Part shown: positions 1 to 12,508 of the stretch, piece by piece
Numbering within the stretch: the stretch's first letter is position 1
How the letters are laid out: the number at the start of each line of letters is the position of its first letter
From: Diphasiastrum complanatum
Taxonomy: Eukaryota > Streptophyta > Lycopodiopsida > Lycopodiales > Lycopodiaceae
Reading direction: 5' to 3'
Assembly (NCBI GenBank): GCA_029204225.1
Contig: CM055109.1
Location: 45,017,045-45,081,044, forward strand
DNA length: 64,000 nucleotides
The notes under the pieces: model-generated
The model's input: the letters and a program-made list of their open reading frames with translations, nothing else
The model's database searches: none
What the model was told of the DNA's origin: nothing
Position numbers and translations under genes: made by a program

Positions 1-2205
1 AAAGCCACTTGGGACATCTTGAACTCACTATATGACGTGAGGGACACAACTACTAAGTTACATCTACAAAGGAAATTCTTCACATTCAAAATGTCTATTG
101 GTAATTCACTTCAGAGTCACATTAGCCAGTTTAAGAATCTCTTGCAACAGATGGCCGCTGTCGGATCAATCATAGATGATCAAGACACAATTATGACATT
201 GCTTTCAAGCTTGCCCTCTACATATGAGAACTGGGTGATCATCATATCGACACACTCAAATTTAACTCTTACTAGAGCTATCACTATGTTGCTGCAAGAA
301 GATAATCGAAGAAGTCAAGACACTCCGTTTACTTCCTCCTCTCAGGCTCTATATGTCAACAAAGGCTTGAAGCGACGGAAGCAAAATAAGCTCCAAGAAG
401 GCTGCAATGAATCAGAAGCCGACTCAAGGTCAAGAACAATCATTGAATCCACAATCGAAGAAGAAGATGTTTTGCAGGTATTGCAAGTGCAATAACCATG
501 AGATCAAGGATTGCCGAATTCTTCAAGCGAAGAACGCAGCCAAGCAACCTGATCAACAATCAAACATAGTTTTATCATCTCCCCAAGTCGAAGTGGACGA
601 AGGCGCATTCATGGTCAAAGATCAAAGCGCATTTTTGGATGATTCATGGTTTCTAGATTCTGGAGCAACTCAACATATGACCAATCAACGTGAGATCTTC
701 AGCTCCTACACTACTTACAGCACAAAAAAATTTGTTCATCTTGGTGACAATAGTACTCACACTATTGAAGGTGAAGGTACTGTAAGATTGCGGCTCCAGC
801 ATGATCAATTTAAATTACTATCAAAAGTCTTATATGTTCCTAAACTCTCTACAAATCTATTATCAATGAGTAGAATTATAGATTTAGGTCATAAGGTAGA
901 ATTTGAATCTGATCAATGCAAAATTGTTGATAGAAGTAATAAGATCGTTGCACTCGACAAGAGGCATGGTTACTTATATAGATTGGCACATTGCTATTCT
1001 GAGTCTAGTAAGTCTTGAAAACCTCTATTCTAATCAATAAAGCAATACTCTGACATCATTGCTTAGGATACTTAAATCATGCATCTATTATTAACATGTC
1101 TAGACAATCCATGGTCGTTGATCTCGACTATCCTTCTAGTAAGGTCGATCTCCCTGTTTGTCATAGCTGCATCTTTGGAAAGCAAGCTAGAATTCCTTTT
1201 AGGTCAAACCATATGCATGCAACAAAAGATCTATTAGATGTTGTTCATACAAATATATGTGGACCTATGCAAACTTCTTCATTACTAGATACAAAGTATT
1301 TCATTACCTTTATTGACGAATTCTTCAAAAGAACAGTCGTTTATTTCATTAAATAGAAATAAGAGATTTTCATCAAATTCAGACAATTCAAAGAGCATAT
1401 TGAGAATCAAATGTGCAAACGAATCAAAGCATTGAAGTCAGATAACGAGGAAGAATACATCTCCAACGAATTCAAGGACTATCGCCTTAACAACGACATT
1501 GAGCAACAATACATCACTTCCTATTCGCCTCAGTCAAATGGTCTTCCTGAGAGAAAGAAGAGAATCTTCGTTGAATCGGCAAAGTGCATGTTGTCACATG
1601 CGACACTTCCAAAGTGCTTATTGGCTGAAGCTGTTTCAACAACAACCTATATTCAGAACAAATGTTCTATTAAAGGCCTCTCAGACAAAACACCATTCGA
1701 AGTTTGGACATGTAGCAAACCTTCTTTATCAAACTTACGAGTTTTTGGATGTACTGCTTTTGCGTAGATTCCTCACGATCTCAAGAAGAAGCTCGACTTC
1801 CAGAGTATCAAGTGTGTTTTCATCAGCTACACTACTTCATATCAAGCCTACAAGTTGTTCGATCCCATCGAGTCGAAGATATTCACTAGCCGGGATGTCA
1901 TCTTCATTGAAGATCAGTTTCAAGACCTCAAAGGAAAGGGCAGTTCCCATGTAGCCAACCTATCAGATTCTCCTGACGCTTTGAACTTTCTAGTTCCTCA
2001 GTCGACTGTTCCTATTGAAGGTCCAAGCTCCTCTACTCTTGACGAACAACAAATCAACAACGGATCAGAAGATGATGATGTTGCAGATCAACAACTACAA
2101 TATGATGGAAATAATCAACTTCCTGTATTACCCAGAAGATCTTCAAGAACCAGCAGACCACCCCTAACCAGTCCTTTCCTGAAGTCTTATCTTGCCACAT
2201 TCTGA
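1..2205 (+). pseudogene. Ty1/copia gag-protease-integrase remnant
   Basis: Decayed polyprotein region of a copia retrotransposon. The window opens inside gag (UBN2-type; reading frame open from base 1 to 495). The frame then shifts and continues at about 407-1018 with a zinc knuckle (CRYCKCNNHEIKDC, near 473) and an aspartic protease (WFLDSGATQHM, near 650), followed by the pre-integrase region. Integrase pieces follow at 1096-1356, 1411-1767 and 1855-2205, with the second catalytic Asp in ITFIDEFF and the Glu in a degraded NGLPERKKR motif. The usual HTD at the start of the core reads HTN. In-frame stops occur near 1016, 1354 and 1765. The final piece is the variable linker before reverse transcriptase; RT and RNase H are absent, so the element is cut off at about 2.2 kb. 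The 5' end lies outside the window. Confidence 0.9.
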
Positions 2206-3545
2206 TTTTTTAAATGTCAAATGCATGATCCATAATTTTCATTGAAATCGACAAAAAGAGAACAACACATATATTTAATGCTTGCCAAAACATGTCACTT
2301 GTTGAAGACAGATTGCAAAGGTTGATTACTTACACACAATGTAGGTACTATGGGTTAGAAATACTACAAATGATTACATCATGAACATGCTATGAAAAAA
2401 AAAATTCTCCAAAATTCATCATTCTCATATTCTTACTTTGTTACATATTTGATACACACCAACAAACCTTGTATTAATTATATAATTGTTCAAACTTAGC
2501 ACAAACAACATACAACATTTGCACATAAAATTCAAAAGTCCAATAACAATAGGCTCATTTATGTGAGGGGGAAACTTAACGCTACGCATACATTTCTTTC
2601 TTTCCCCAAAAAGGATAAGCATGTGGAATCTTGTAGGTTTTGAAAGAAGAATGCAAGAAATAGGTTCAAAATTTTCATACTGTCAAAATTTCAAAAAAAA
2701 AAAAAAGTGAGATAAAAATAGATAAGAATGTTGATATTTCATTGTATTTCCTAATGACCCTACCTATAGGCAAGGTCAATGTAACCTTATAAAAGATTTA
2801 TCTTTTCTTAGTCAAATTCTCATAGAAAATTTAAGAGAGCTTGACGGTTGGAGAAGAAAAACATTGGCCAGCTCAAGAAAAAGGAAAAAAGCAACTAGTC
2901 TTCATGAAAAAAGAGCGTGGAGATGGCCTAGTTCATTCCCATACTTAAATGAGACAAACTTTTTGATCAATGAAGCCTTTAACCTAACAACCATGTTTGG
3001 AGCTTTGTTGTGTTAGAATCATCCTCATTGGGTTTTCTTTTGGATGTGTGAGACTTTGCTAGAATCACTTTCTTATGAAGGCTAGTTGTACCATAGACCT
3101 CCTATGACTGAACTATCGAGTAAACATGCATGGATATAAGATTTCTCACAAGCATTCTAGTCCATACTTGATAGTTAAAGTAGAGAGGATTGCGTCAACT
3201 TGAGGACATTCCATGGTTTAAGAATCTTAAATTGCAAAAACCTCAAGAGTCGAGACTTTCAATGGTTTGACAATTGCGCAAAGTTTTCTTACCATGGCAA
3301 TCTAATTTTTGCTTGTTGTAAAATGACGCCATTGGTTTAGCGAGACGGGGACTTAATGTAAGAGGCTCATAACTTATAAGAGAGGGTTTTGACTTTGAAA
3401 CAAAAACTAAATTTATGGTTCTAGAGAAAGAGGACTATGCTTGTTTGCTTTGCTCTAGGTGAAAAATAGAGGTATTTGAGGATAGATTGATAGTTTTGTG
3501 GCACAAAAGTTAAAAATTATAAGGAAGCCAATTACTCTGTTGTGA
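2206..3545. other. No gene recognised
   Basis: AT-rich sequence with poly(A) runs (near 2395 and 2695). No ORF here resembles a known family, and there is no RNase H or LTR end that would complete the copia remnant to its left. A T5 run on the minus strand (bases 3512-3516) is a possible RNA polymerase III stop for the neighbouring tRNA gene. Confidence 0.6.
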
Positions 3546-3617
3546 TATCAGAGCCAGGTTTCGATCCTGGGACCTGTGGGTTATGGGCCCACCACGCTTC
3601 CGCTGCGCCACTCTGAT
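3546..3617 (-). tRNA. Initiator tRNA-Met (CAT anticodon)
   Basis: A 72-nt sequence folds perfectly as a cloverleaf: 7-bp acceptor stem (ATCAGAG/CTCTGAT), D arm GCGC...GCGT, anticodon stem GTGGG/CCCAC around loop CCCATAA, variable AGGTC, T arm CCAGG/CCTGG with loop ATCGAAA, and discriminator A. The A start base, the GGG/CCC pairs next to the anticodon loop and the ATCGAAA T-loop are the plant cytosolic initiator type, not elongator tRNA-Met. There is no intron, and CCA is not encoded, as expected. A T5 run lies 30 nt downstream on the minus strand (3512-3516). It appears intact and functional. Its 3' end plus CCA is complementary to the primer-binding sites of the copia elements at 48,137 and 22,926 in this window. 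Confidence 0.95.
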
Positions 3618-4465
3618 GCAGATAATGAATTTGAATGTAAAATCTATTATATAAGTTGAAGAGATACACCATTGTTGCCATTCCTCTGCCAATGATAAAC
3701 GAAAGGATAAGCAATGAACAAAATCAAGTTTTCTGTGTTTAACAGAAATACGTGAACCTGCTGCTTCTATGACAAAAATTTAACAGACGTAAAGCGAAAA
3801 ATGTCCTTTGCAACTAATATTATCACATATTGGGCTCAATCAACACAGCTTAACCTTTCTGCTCAAGACACAGGCGTGCTGTTGCATGCCGCTTTTGCAA
3901 GATCTTGAAAAGATAGTGAACATAGCCTCTCACCTATATTGCTGAAACAAGATGTAGAGTTAGTAATGAGCAGAAACCAACATAAGTGCAACTCAAGAAT
4001 AAAGTCAGTTTTTGCCCAGGCAACAAATCACAAAAGCAATTTGATAATGAAGTCCTTGCGGGAGGAAAAAGCACACCAATACTCTCCTGGGGCATAGCAT
4101 TAGCCTGTTCAGCAACCATGCGGAAAAGAAAGTATGCTTGTTGATTGAGCATATGCTAAAACTCAAGAAGACTGGTTGTCGTAATCTTACCGAATGCGAG
4201 AAGGAGGACAGACACAAGGATTATGGAGCAATGACTGCTATACTATCTAGTGTCATGCAAGCCTCATAGTTGTTAAATATTTGCCCACTTACTCAGAAAA
4301 TGCAGGCTTTTTGCTATGATTATCATCACCATCACTTGATCATTGAGCATTGAGCATGACATGCTTCCTACCTTTGCAAGTGTGTTAAGCCCAACCTCGA
4401 CTTCATCTTTCACCCACAACAAAAAACCCAATAAGAATGCATGAGTTTGCTTGAGGTTTGTTAGC

Positions 4466-4512
<47 letters not shown>

Positions 4513-4829
4513 CCTCAACACTTAACCCTTCACTCCCTATGTGAAAGTGTGAGCATGAGTTTGCTTGCACTTTGTTAACAATGAGTTTGAGGCTTGTAGA
4601 TCATATAGTTAGCTCGAGCTTTCATTTGGCTCAACCCATACCATTGCATATTTAAGACAACACTGACAATTTCAATGTATGAGAGCAACATCAAGTGGGT
4701 GCATTTTAGCTTCCATAACCTACGAAGTACTCAATGTGGCAAGTTGCACTCTCCAAAACTATATATAGATGATTCAACATTAAGATATTTTACCATTGAT
4801 TGCACTACAATGTACTCTATTACACAAGT
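3618..4829. other. No confirmed gene; possible exon remnants
   Basis: No recognisable protein family. On the minus strand around 3870-4200 there are short open segments flanked by plausible splice signals (for example an AG before 3931 and a GT donor near 4191), but the peptides match nothing I know. A (GA)n tract lies at 4469-4512. Confidence 0.4.
4469..4512. repeat. (GA)n microsatellite
   Basis: About 44 bp of nearly perfect GA dinucleotides with one AA interruption near 4501. The long Leu-Ser ORF on the opposite strand is only the translation of this repeat. Confidence 0.95.
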
Positions 4830-5117
4830 AGTTTGCACATGTTAGAGCTTCTCCCCAAAAAACATTGATAGGCATGCATCAACCCTCAAAGCTCTTAAAC
4901 ATTCACATAATGTCTTATTCATCCTCTCGGCCACCCCATTTTGTTGAGGTGTATAAGGACAAGAAAGTTCCTTCTTGATCCCCTCTTTATCACAAAAATT
5001 CTTGAACTTTTTAGAGATGTATTCTCCTCCATTATCTATTCTCGAAATCTTTATTTTGTGACCATGATGCTTCTCTACAAAAGCTTTAAACTTGACATTG
5101 CTATCAAAGTGATTTTT
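4830..5117 (-). pseudogene. Copia integrase core, downstream part
   Basis: Read on the minus strand from about 5117 down to 4850 this gives the second half of a copia integrase core: a VKFKAFVEKHHGHKIK segment, then ISRIDNGGEYISKKF and the catalytic-Glu block TPQQNGVAERMNKTL. The reading frame is almost clean over some 85 residues but has no partner domains on this strand. The upstream part of an integrase lies next to it on the opposite strand. It is a fragment and not expressed as far as can be seen. Confidence 0.85.
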
Positions 5118-5188
5118 GGATCAAATAGGGTCAAAAACACATTGGATTGATCCATGATGGAGATTTTATGTGTTCACTTTTCTTCTTC

Positions 5189-5330
5189 AAAGAGCAAAGG
5201 AGGAGCTACTTGTTTTGGTACTTTTCTAGATGATTACACAATATTTTCTTGGGTATATCTCCTCTCCAAATCCATGGTGTTCGATGTTTTCCTCAAGTTC
5301 AAAGCTCTAGTTGAAAACTCTCTCAATTTA
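5189..5330 (+). pseudogene. Copia integrase core, upstream part
   Basis: The plus-strand frame from 5154 reads into a copia integrase segment with the second catalytic Asp, FGTFLDDYTIFSWVYLLS, and ends in FLKFKALVENSLNLR. This corresponds to the part of the domain just before the piece at 4830-5117, but on the other strand. The two pieces overlap by the FKFKALVE block, so they derive from two copies or from an inverted duplication, not from a simple inversion of one copy. Confidence 0.8.
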
Positions 5331-7262
<1,932 letters not shown>

Positions 7263-7300
7263 TGCCCTTGCAACACATTTTATTGGTCGAATTTATTTAT

Positions 7301-8411
7301 TTACAATTCGTTGGGAATACCCCCAACCTGAAGTAGTGCCAGTCCCTCGGCACTCTGCCGGTTCAGTAAAGAGTCTTCTTCACCCGCCTTTGTTGGATCA
7401 GGTAGGTTGTGACATCCTCCATAAAGTTGTGGTCCAGTTTCTTCAAGACCTTGGGCGTGTGAAGTGACTTGTGGACTCCTCTCAACCAATCTTGGTCGAC
7501 CCACATTTGGAATTTGCGTGTCCATGGATCGCCAAGAAGGGCAGCTCGGCAATACACACGAGCGACTGGTAGCTAATCTTCAACTTTGTCTAAAGGTAGC
7601 GCCTTATTTAGATCAAAGAATATGGGGGGGAGAAAATTGTCCCACTTATTTCTATCCCCATTAGATGCTCTAAGTCCCAAGCATAAGTGGTTGCCGCGCG
7701 AACTGTTGGATCAGGGCAGTTGACATAGTGATTTGCGAATGTAGTGAGAGCCCTTCTGGCATCTACATCCGTAGTCCAACCGTACTCTGATGGAATGATC
7801 GGCCAATTGAAGTTTTGAAGTGTGATATTGTCCAGAGGGGTGCGACATTCCGCCCATTTGGATCACCGTGTACATGGCAGGAAGTGCGCGTTCACCCGTA
7901 ATTGTTGCGGACTTGTCACATAGGCCTTGATGGCTGCAGGGTCTCTTTCAAATAACTTGAAGGAGAGCTTGCGGCCATTAGGGTCCTTGCCCTGATGCTT
8001 GCAGTTCCTTGCCCTTCATTGTTTGAGCTGAAAACGATATCTGTCAGCCGCCTCGTGATGACTCGTGGGGATATTTTGATAGGAATTCATTTATTTTATC
8101 CTCCATGGACTTTGGTCTTCGGAAGGCCCGACTAGCAGATATCGTGCGTGAACCTCTGGATGATGTGGCATGTCCTTCCTCTTGGCTTTGGCTGGTACCT
8201 ACGCCTTGGCCCTGGTCTCGCGTCTCAGCACTCGTATCCGTTGGTCCTTGGTCTTGGCCTTCTGACCCTTGCTCTTGACTAAATCCCCCTGCTGCTTGCT
8301 GGCTTTGGTCCTAGCTTGTACTGGCCTGTGCAGCATAAAAAATAGGTGGCGATGGAATCACCATGGGGGTGGGCTGGGCCTCCTTTTCCATGAACTGTTG
8401 GCAAGCCTTGA
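7301..8411 (-). pseudogene. Extra gypsy-associated ORF, C-terminal part
   Basis: Degenerate minus-strand coding sequence between the coiled-coil segment (8416-8905) and the 3' LTR. It runs through a Gln/Ser-rich segment (near 8160-8400) and ends in a conserved block: RVYCRAALLGDPW near 7550, then KFQMWVDQDWLRGVHK. The homologous region of the second element ends RLYYRAAMLGDS at 15,480, which shows that this is a real, shared coding region and not a chance ORF. Several stops and frameshifts interrupt it. I do not recognise the family; the position downstream of pol and just before the LTR is where plant gypsy groups such as Athila and Tat/Ogre carry additional ORFs. Confidence 0.6.
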
Positions 8412-8415
8412 GGGC

Positions 8416-8905
8416 TTATTTGGCCTGGGCGAGCTCGTGAGTTGCGCTTGCCCGATATTTATTGAACTCTGTCTGGTAGTTGTTTAAGGTTTGGCTATAG
8501 ACCTGCAATTGACTCCGAAAGAGATTCATTTCTGATTCAGATAGCGGCCTTGAGTCTGGTGCAAGTTGAGCTAACCAAGTGAGTTTTTCATTTTGTAGGG
8601 CTTTGACCTCCGCCCCCAGGCACGTATTCTCTACTTCCAAAATATTTAGTTGCACCTGGATGGGAGCAAGCCGTTGGGACGCTTCGGATTGAAGCTCGAG
8701 CACCTTCTTGGAGGCCTCTGTCAGTGCTTTGGAGAGGCTTTGGATGTACAGATTGAGGCTCTCCTCCTTCTGCTGCAGCTTGGCAATCTTCGGGTGTCCC
8801 TTCTTGTTCATGTTGCTGAGCTAAAATCAGCTCGTGCTGCAGCTTCGTGAGTTCTGCTCGCAGTTGTGTGTTGCTTGTGGCCAAGTGTAATACCCTACTT
8901 TCCAA
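8416..8905 (-). pseudogene. Extra gypsy-associated ORF, coiled-coil segment
   Basis: Two overlapping minus-strand frames (8588-8905 then 8416-8811) form one protein segment broken by a single frameshift near 8800. The translation is strongly heptad-like with Leu, Glu, Lys and Gln (for example QQKEESLNLYIQSLSKAL and LEVENTCLGAEVKALQNEK), about 130-160 residues of predicted coiled coil. It lies between the Ser/Thr-rich segment and the conserved C-terminal part of the same coding region. Function unknown; a structural or multimerisation role is inference from the coiled coil. Confidence 0.6.
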
Positions 8906-9149
8906 GATAGTTTTGGCTGCTACCGCCTCCAGGATGTATTTGTCAAGAGTCTGGTACGCCGTCGTTAGGTCGGTGAGAGCAGCCGGTACACTGGCACTGG
9001 TAGGGGATTGTGTTGTATCGGCCCCGACGACTTGTGGAGTTTTGTCGTCATCATCTTCAATCAGGTTCTCGTTGGATCTGATGCCAACTGGGGCGGTAGG
9101 ATCAGCCCGATCTGGCGATGGTATGAAAACTGCTTGGACAAATGCATCA

Positions 9150-10037
9150 TCAGGCGACGGTTAGTTGCCCTCGGCAACCTTTGATTGCAAAGCAGGTGAA
9201 AGCAACTGTGAAAACGGGGGTGAGGACGGTTTGTCCGAACGAGAGAATGGGAGGAACAGAGGGGAACTGAAGGGTGGTGTGGAGTATGGAGGAAGGCGAG
9301 GATGGAGCATAAAGAGTCTGGCGTGGGGGTGAAAAATTGATGACTTGCATCCACACCAGAGTGTCGGGAGACAATTGAGAATCAGATGGACTAAATGGGA
9401 TGGAAGCAACAGTGGCGGCAGGAGTGATGGAGGATGTGCTGACGATGGACAGAGTAGTGGATAATGGAATTGAAATGGAAGTGGTATCAACAGAGGAAAT
9501 AGAAATGGACACAGAAATAGTTGTGGATGGAACTGAAAGAGGGGTAGTGACAACAGAGACGGAAGGGGATGGTTGCACGGAAAAAGAAATGGCGATGGTT
9601 GATGGAGTCATTAGTGTAGTGGTGGTTGTGCGTCTTCGGGTAGCAGGTGGAGATGAAGAAGAGGAGGCAGCACCACGCATTCGTTTGATGGCCGTTGTGT
9701 CAGTAACTGCAGGTTGGCGGGAGGTGGATGCTTGAGACGACGGATAGAGGTTAGTGTGTGACACAAAGGTAGACAAAAGGGATGAGCATTGGAAACCACG
9801 CACTTTCGTCTCGAGAAGTGCACAGGCAAAGTTACACAACATGGGACCTGCTGCAATACGGTCACGGTTGTTGGGTTTAATGGAGATGGTTAGTTCACGA
9901 ATGAGAAAGCTATGCCAGTCGTATGGCACAACTGCGGGGCCAAGCAATTTCAGAAATGATTCCACTATCTGACTCAACAGCGTGGACTGGATTCTGTCCT
10001 TGTGAAATGTTGAAATAACCAGAAAGTTATTCAACAA
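9150..10037 (-). pseudogene. Extra gypsy-associated ORF, middle Ser/Thr-rich part
   Basis: A 295-codon open frame. Residues 1-90 are an ordinary globular-looking sequence (FLVISTFHKDRIQSTLLSQI, then VPYDWHSFLIRELTISIKP, then AAGPMLCNFACALLETKVRG). Residues 95-260 are a very low-complexity Ser/Thr/Pro/Val stretch with a short basic cluster (PPATRRRTTTTT). The first part looks like the second half of a plant transposon or mobile-domain type fold, continuing the N-terminal segment at 10,097-10,492, but this is a weak resemblance. The overlapping plus-strand ORF at 9400-9735 is the antisense shadow of the Ser/Thr repeats. Confidence 0.55.
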
Positions 10038-10096
10038 TGCGCAGTGTCCTGTATGACTGGTTCCGTGATAGCTTCTATCAGGTAACCATTGTTAGT

Positions 10097-10492
10097 CTAG
10101 ATGGGGATCTCTAGTGCGGTTTGGGCGACGAAAGGTTTTATCAAGGCTTTTGCCTGATGGTGGGAGATGGATTGACGGTCGTCAGACATAATGCCAACAA
10201 TGACCATCGAGTTTTCGTTAATCCTGACCTTGTACGTGGTACCTTGGTACAGGAAGTGGAAGCGTGTCTTCGGCGCTTCCCAGGTGGCGTAAGCATGAAG
10301 GGCGAGGCCCATGTTAATATCAAAATGAAAAAGCGCCGGGAAAAATCCCATTGCCTCAAGAAGTGGGCCGGCTGTCTGTAGCCATGGTTGGATTAGAGCA
10401 TTAGAGGGTAAAAGCCAAATCTGCGTGGCCTCGGGGATTTCACGCTGGATCACTTGTTTGGCGCCAGAGTCTTCAGAGGATGAGGAGGCCAT
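10097..10492 (-). pseudogene. Extra gypsy-associated ORF, N-terminal part
   Basis: Starts at the ATG at 10,490-10,492 (MASSSSEDSGAKQV), which is a better start than the upstream ATG at 10,573, because that one only adds a Phe/Leu-rich stretch. About 131 residues follow, including a segment WEAPKTRFHFLYQGTTYKV and INENSMVIVGIMSDD. The Trp/aromatic pattern and the I..ILG-like ending resemble N-terminal halves of plant mobile-domain or 'putative plant transposon protein' families; I give this as a guess only. A stop at 10,097 and a frameshift separate it from the next part (9150-10,037). Confidence 0.5.
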
Positions 10493-11127
10493 ATTAGAGG
10501 TGATGATTAAAGGACGAAAAAATAGAAAAAATAGCAGAAAAGGTAAAAAGATAAAAAGGTGTGGAAACGACAAAAAAATGTGGATAACGAGTGTTGGATG
10601 ACAAGAATTGTAGTTCAGAGCGCAGATCGGTGTTCAGTATGAGCAGATGATAGCTGGTAGGAAGTTTGGTCGCAAACAGAGAACTTGGTAATTTTAGTGT
10701 AAATTTTGGCAGAGCTTCGCTAGCAAAGGTGACAAATGATTCAAATTCAACTCTTATATAGCGGAATTTAGAGTGCATATTAGGTGAGGTCCACTTTCCC
10801 TTGTTCAGTTCCACCCAGATTTTGGCAGGGACCTTCTTCACAAAATTCTAAGACCTCAGGGAAGTCTGCGAGAGTTCAAAAGGTGATTTGACTGCCATGC
10901 GAAGGTTCTGCGAGGGTTCAGACTGTCTGCGAGGGTTCAACTCTTACAAGAAGTGATCTCTCGCACAACTTGTTTCTATGATTGGATTTTCAAGATCAGA
11001 CCATGTAGGCAGGCTGATTTCACTGCTCTGATTCCATTTAGGCACCTTGCGAGGGTTGGTAAGATGATCTTGATGCTCTGCAAGGGTTCTGAAGATTTAG
11101 CTTCTGGAAACCCTTGCACACACTAAA

Positions 11128-11276
11128 TGTGAAAAAAGTGGATCTTGAATGGATCCAAACTCCCAAAATAATTGGCTAAGATCTTTGCACAACAAGCTAC
11201 AAAAGCTAGAAATGGCAAAACATCCTAATGCTACCTTTGATACACATGAACTTGACAAAGCATTCAAGAGACAAAA
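11128..11276 (-). repeat. Fragment of the 47.5-kb copia LTR (3' end)
   Basis: The minus strand matches the last ~150 bp of the LTRs at 47,504-48,136 and 52,440-53,094, ending with the same CTTTTTTCACA terminus at base 11,128 and breaking off within ...TTTTGTCTCTTGAATGC near 11,276. It sits exactly where the gypsy RNase H frame (11,277-11,945) loses its homology, so it truncates that domain. The peptide ORF that crosses the junction is not a real protein. Confidence 0.9.
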
Positions 11277-12334
11277 TCGGATTGGAAAATTCTTTTTGTG
11301 TTCACCTGGTTGGGTTAAGACTGCTCCAACGACATACTTCGATGCGTCTATATGCACGTGAAACTCAATGGACCAATTGAGTGGGCGTAAAATTGGTGCT
11401 GAAACCAATGCACCTTTAAGCTTTTGGAAAGCTTTGAGGGCTTTCTCGTTCCAATGTGGATCCGTTGTGGGTTTGTAAATTGGTTGGGCTAACTCCTCAA
11501 AATCAAGAATGAAGATCCTATAATAGTTAGCATGACCCATAAAGATGTAGACTTTGAGGATCGTCCCCGGTGGTGGTAGATCAACAATGATCCTGATCTT
11601 TGATAGATCTGTGGTGATCCCGTGTCTTGACACTATATGGTCGAGAATCAAGCCATGTGTCACCCAGAATTGACATTTTTCTGGATTCAGGGAGATCTGG
11701 TAGTCGCGGCATTTTTGTAACACTTTCTCCAAATTGGACATGTGTTCTGAGTCTGGTCCATGCACGCACAGATCATCCAAGAAAATTTCCAAAATTTTTT
11801 GCAAATAATCCTTGAATGTCGCCTGCATGACTCGCTGGAAGGTGCTTGGGGCATTGCAAAGTCCGAATGGCATCACTTTATAGGCATAGGTTCCCCATTC
11901 CATGGCAAATGTTGTCTTGTGTTGGTATTGGGGGGCTATCTTCACCTAATTGTAGCCACTGAAATCGTCTAGAAAACTGTAGGCTTCGGCGCCAGCTACT
12001 CTGTCGAGGACACTTTCTGTAAATGGTAAAGGAAAATGATCCTTTTTGGTGACTACATTTAGCGCCTTCAGATTCACACAAATCCGCATTTGGGTACTAT
12101 AACTATCGACGATACCCATTCCGTGTGCTCGATTTCATAGATGAAATCTGCATCCATCAGCTTCTGCAACTCCTGCTTGATCAGCTCTGTATAATTCGGG
12201 TTGCAGCGGTAGTAACGGCTTACCTTGGGGACTGCTCCATCCACCAAGGGTATGGTGTGTTGGACTACTGTTGGAGGGATGCTCTTAAGATCACTGTAAC
12301 TCCAGGCAAAACAGTCTTTATACTCCACCAACAA
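11277..12334 (-). pseudogene. Gypsy reverse transcriptase - RNase H (truncated)
   Basis: Minus-strand frames at 12,074-12,334 and 11,277-11,945, joined by a frameshift and a stop near 11,946, give a Ty3/gypsy RT: VSRYYRCNPNYTELIKQEL and VSSIVIVPKCG, then SFLDDFSGYN, YAYKVMPFGLCNAPSTFQ and the catalytic FLDD box (IFLDDLCVHG), the thumb region, and the start of RNase H (FHVHIDASKYVVGAVLTQPG). RNase H ends abruptly at the copia LTR fragment at 11,276; integrase is missing. The gene belongs to the element whose protease is at 12.5-13.8 kb and whose 3' LTR is probably at 6,518-7,262. Confidence 0.92.
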
Positions 12335-12508
12335 GGATCGTAATCTCTTGAACTGTGTGGGTGTTAACTATTCTCCCACATGCACTATCTTTTTTTCTTC
12401 ACCTGGCTCAGCAAGGTTCATCGGCTGTGTTCGCGTAGGTCCCTCGAAGGCTTGTTCCGCTGGTGCCTGACTTTGATCAGGTTCTCGCTGGGGCTTGCGG
12501 CATCATTA

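Noticed and set aside
400-495. Programmed frameshift between copia gag and protease
   Set aside because: Copia proteins are normally made from one frame, the zinc knuckle still belongs to gag, and the element has many other lesions; an ordinary indel is simpler.
1499-1954. 151-codon plus-strand ORF overlapping copia integrase
   Set aside because: Out-of-frame shadow of the integrase; the integrase motifs are in the other frame.
3870-4260. Minus-strand segments with splice-like ends (peptides such as RGYVHYLFKILQKRHATARL)
   Set aside because: Possible exons of an unknown gene, but neither the peptides nor the splice chain could be matched or joined with confidence.
5117-5189. Simple inversion breakpoint in one copia integrase
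   Set aside because: Both halves contain the same FKFKALVE-type block, so they overlap and cannot be the two sides of one break.
9400-9735. Plus-strand 111-codon ORF rich in Val, Glu and Thr
   Set aside because: Antisense shadow of the Ser/Thr-rich part of the minus-strand extra gypsy ORF.
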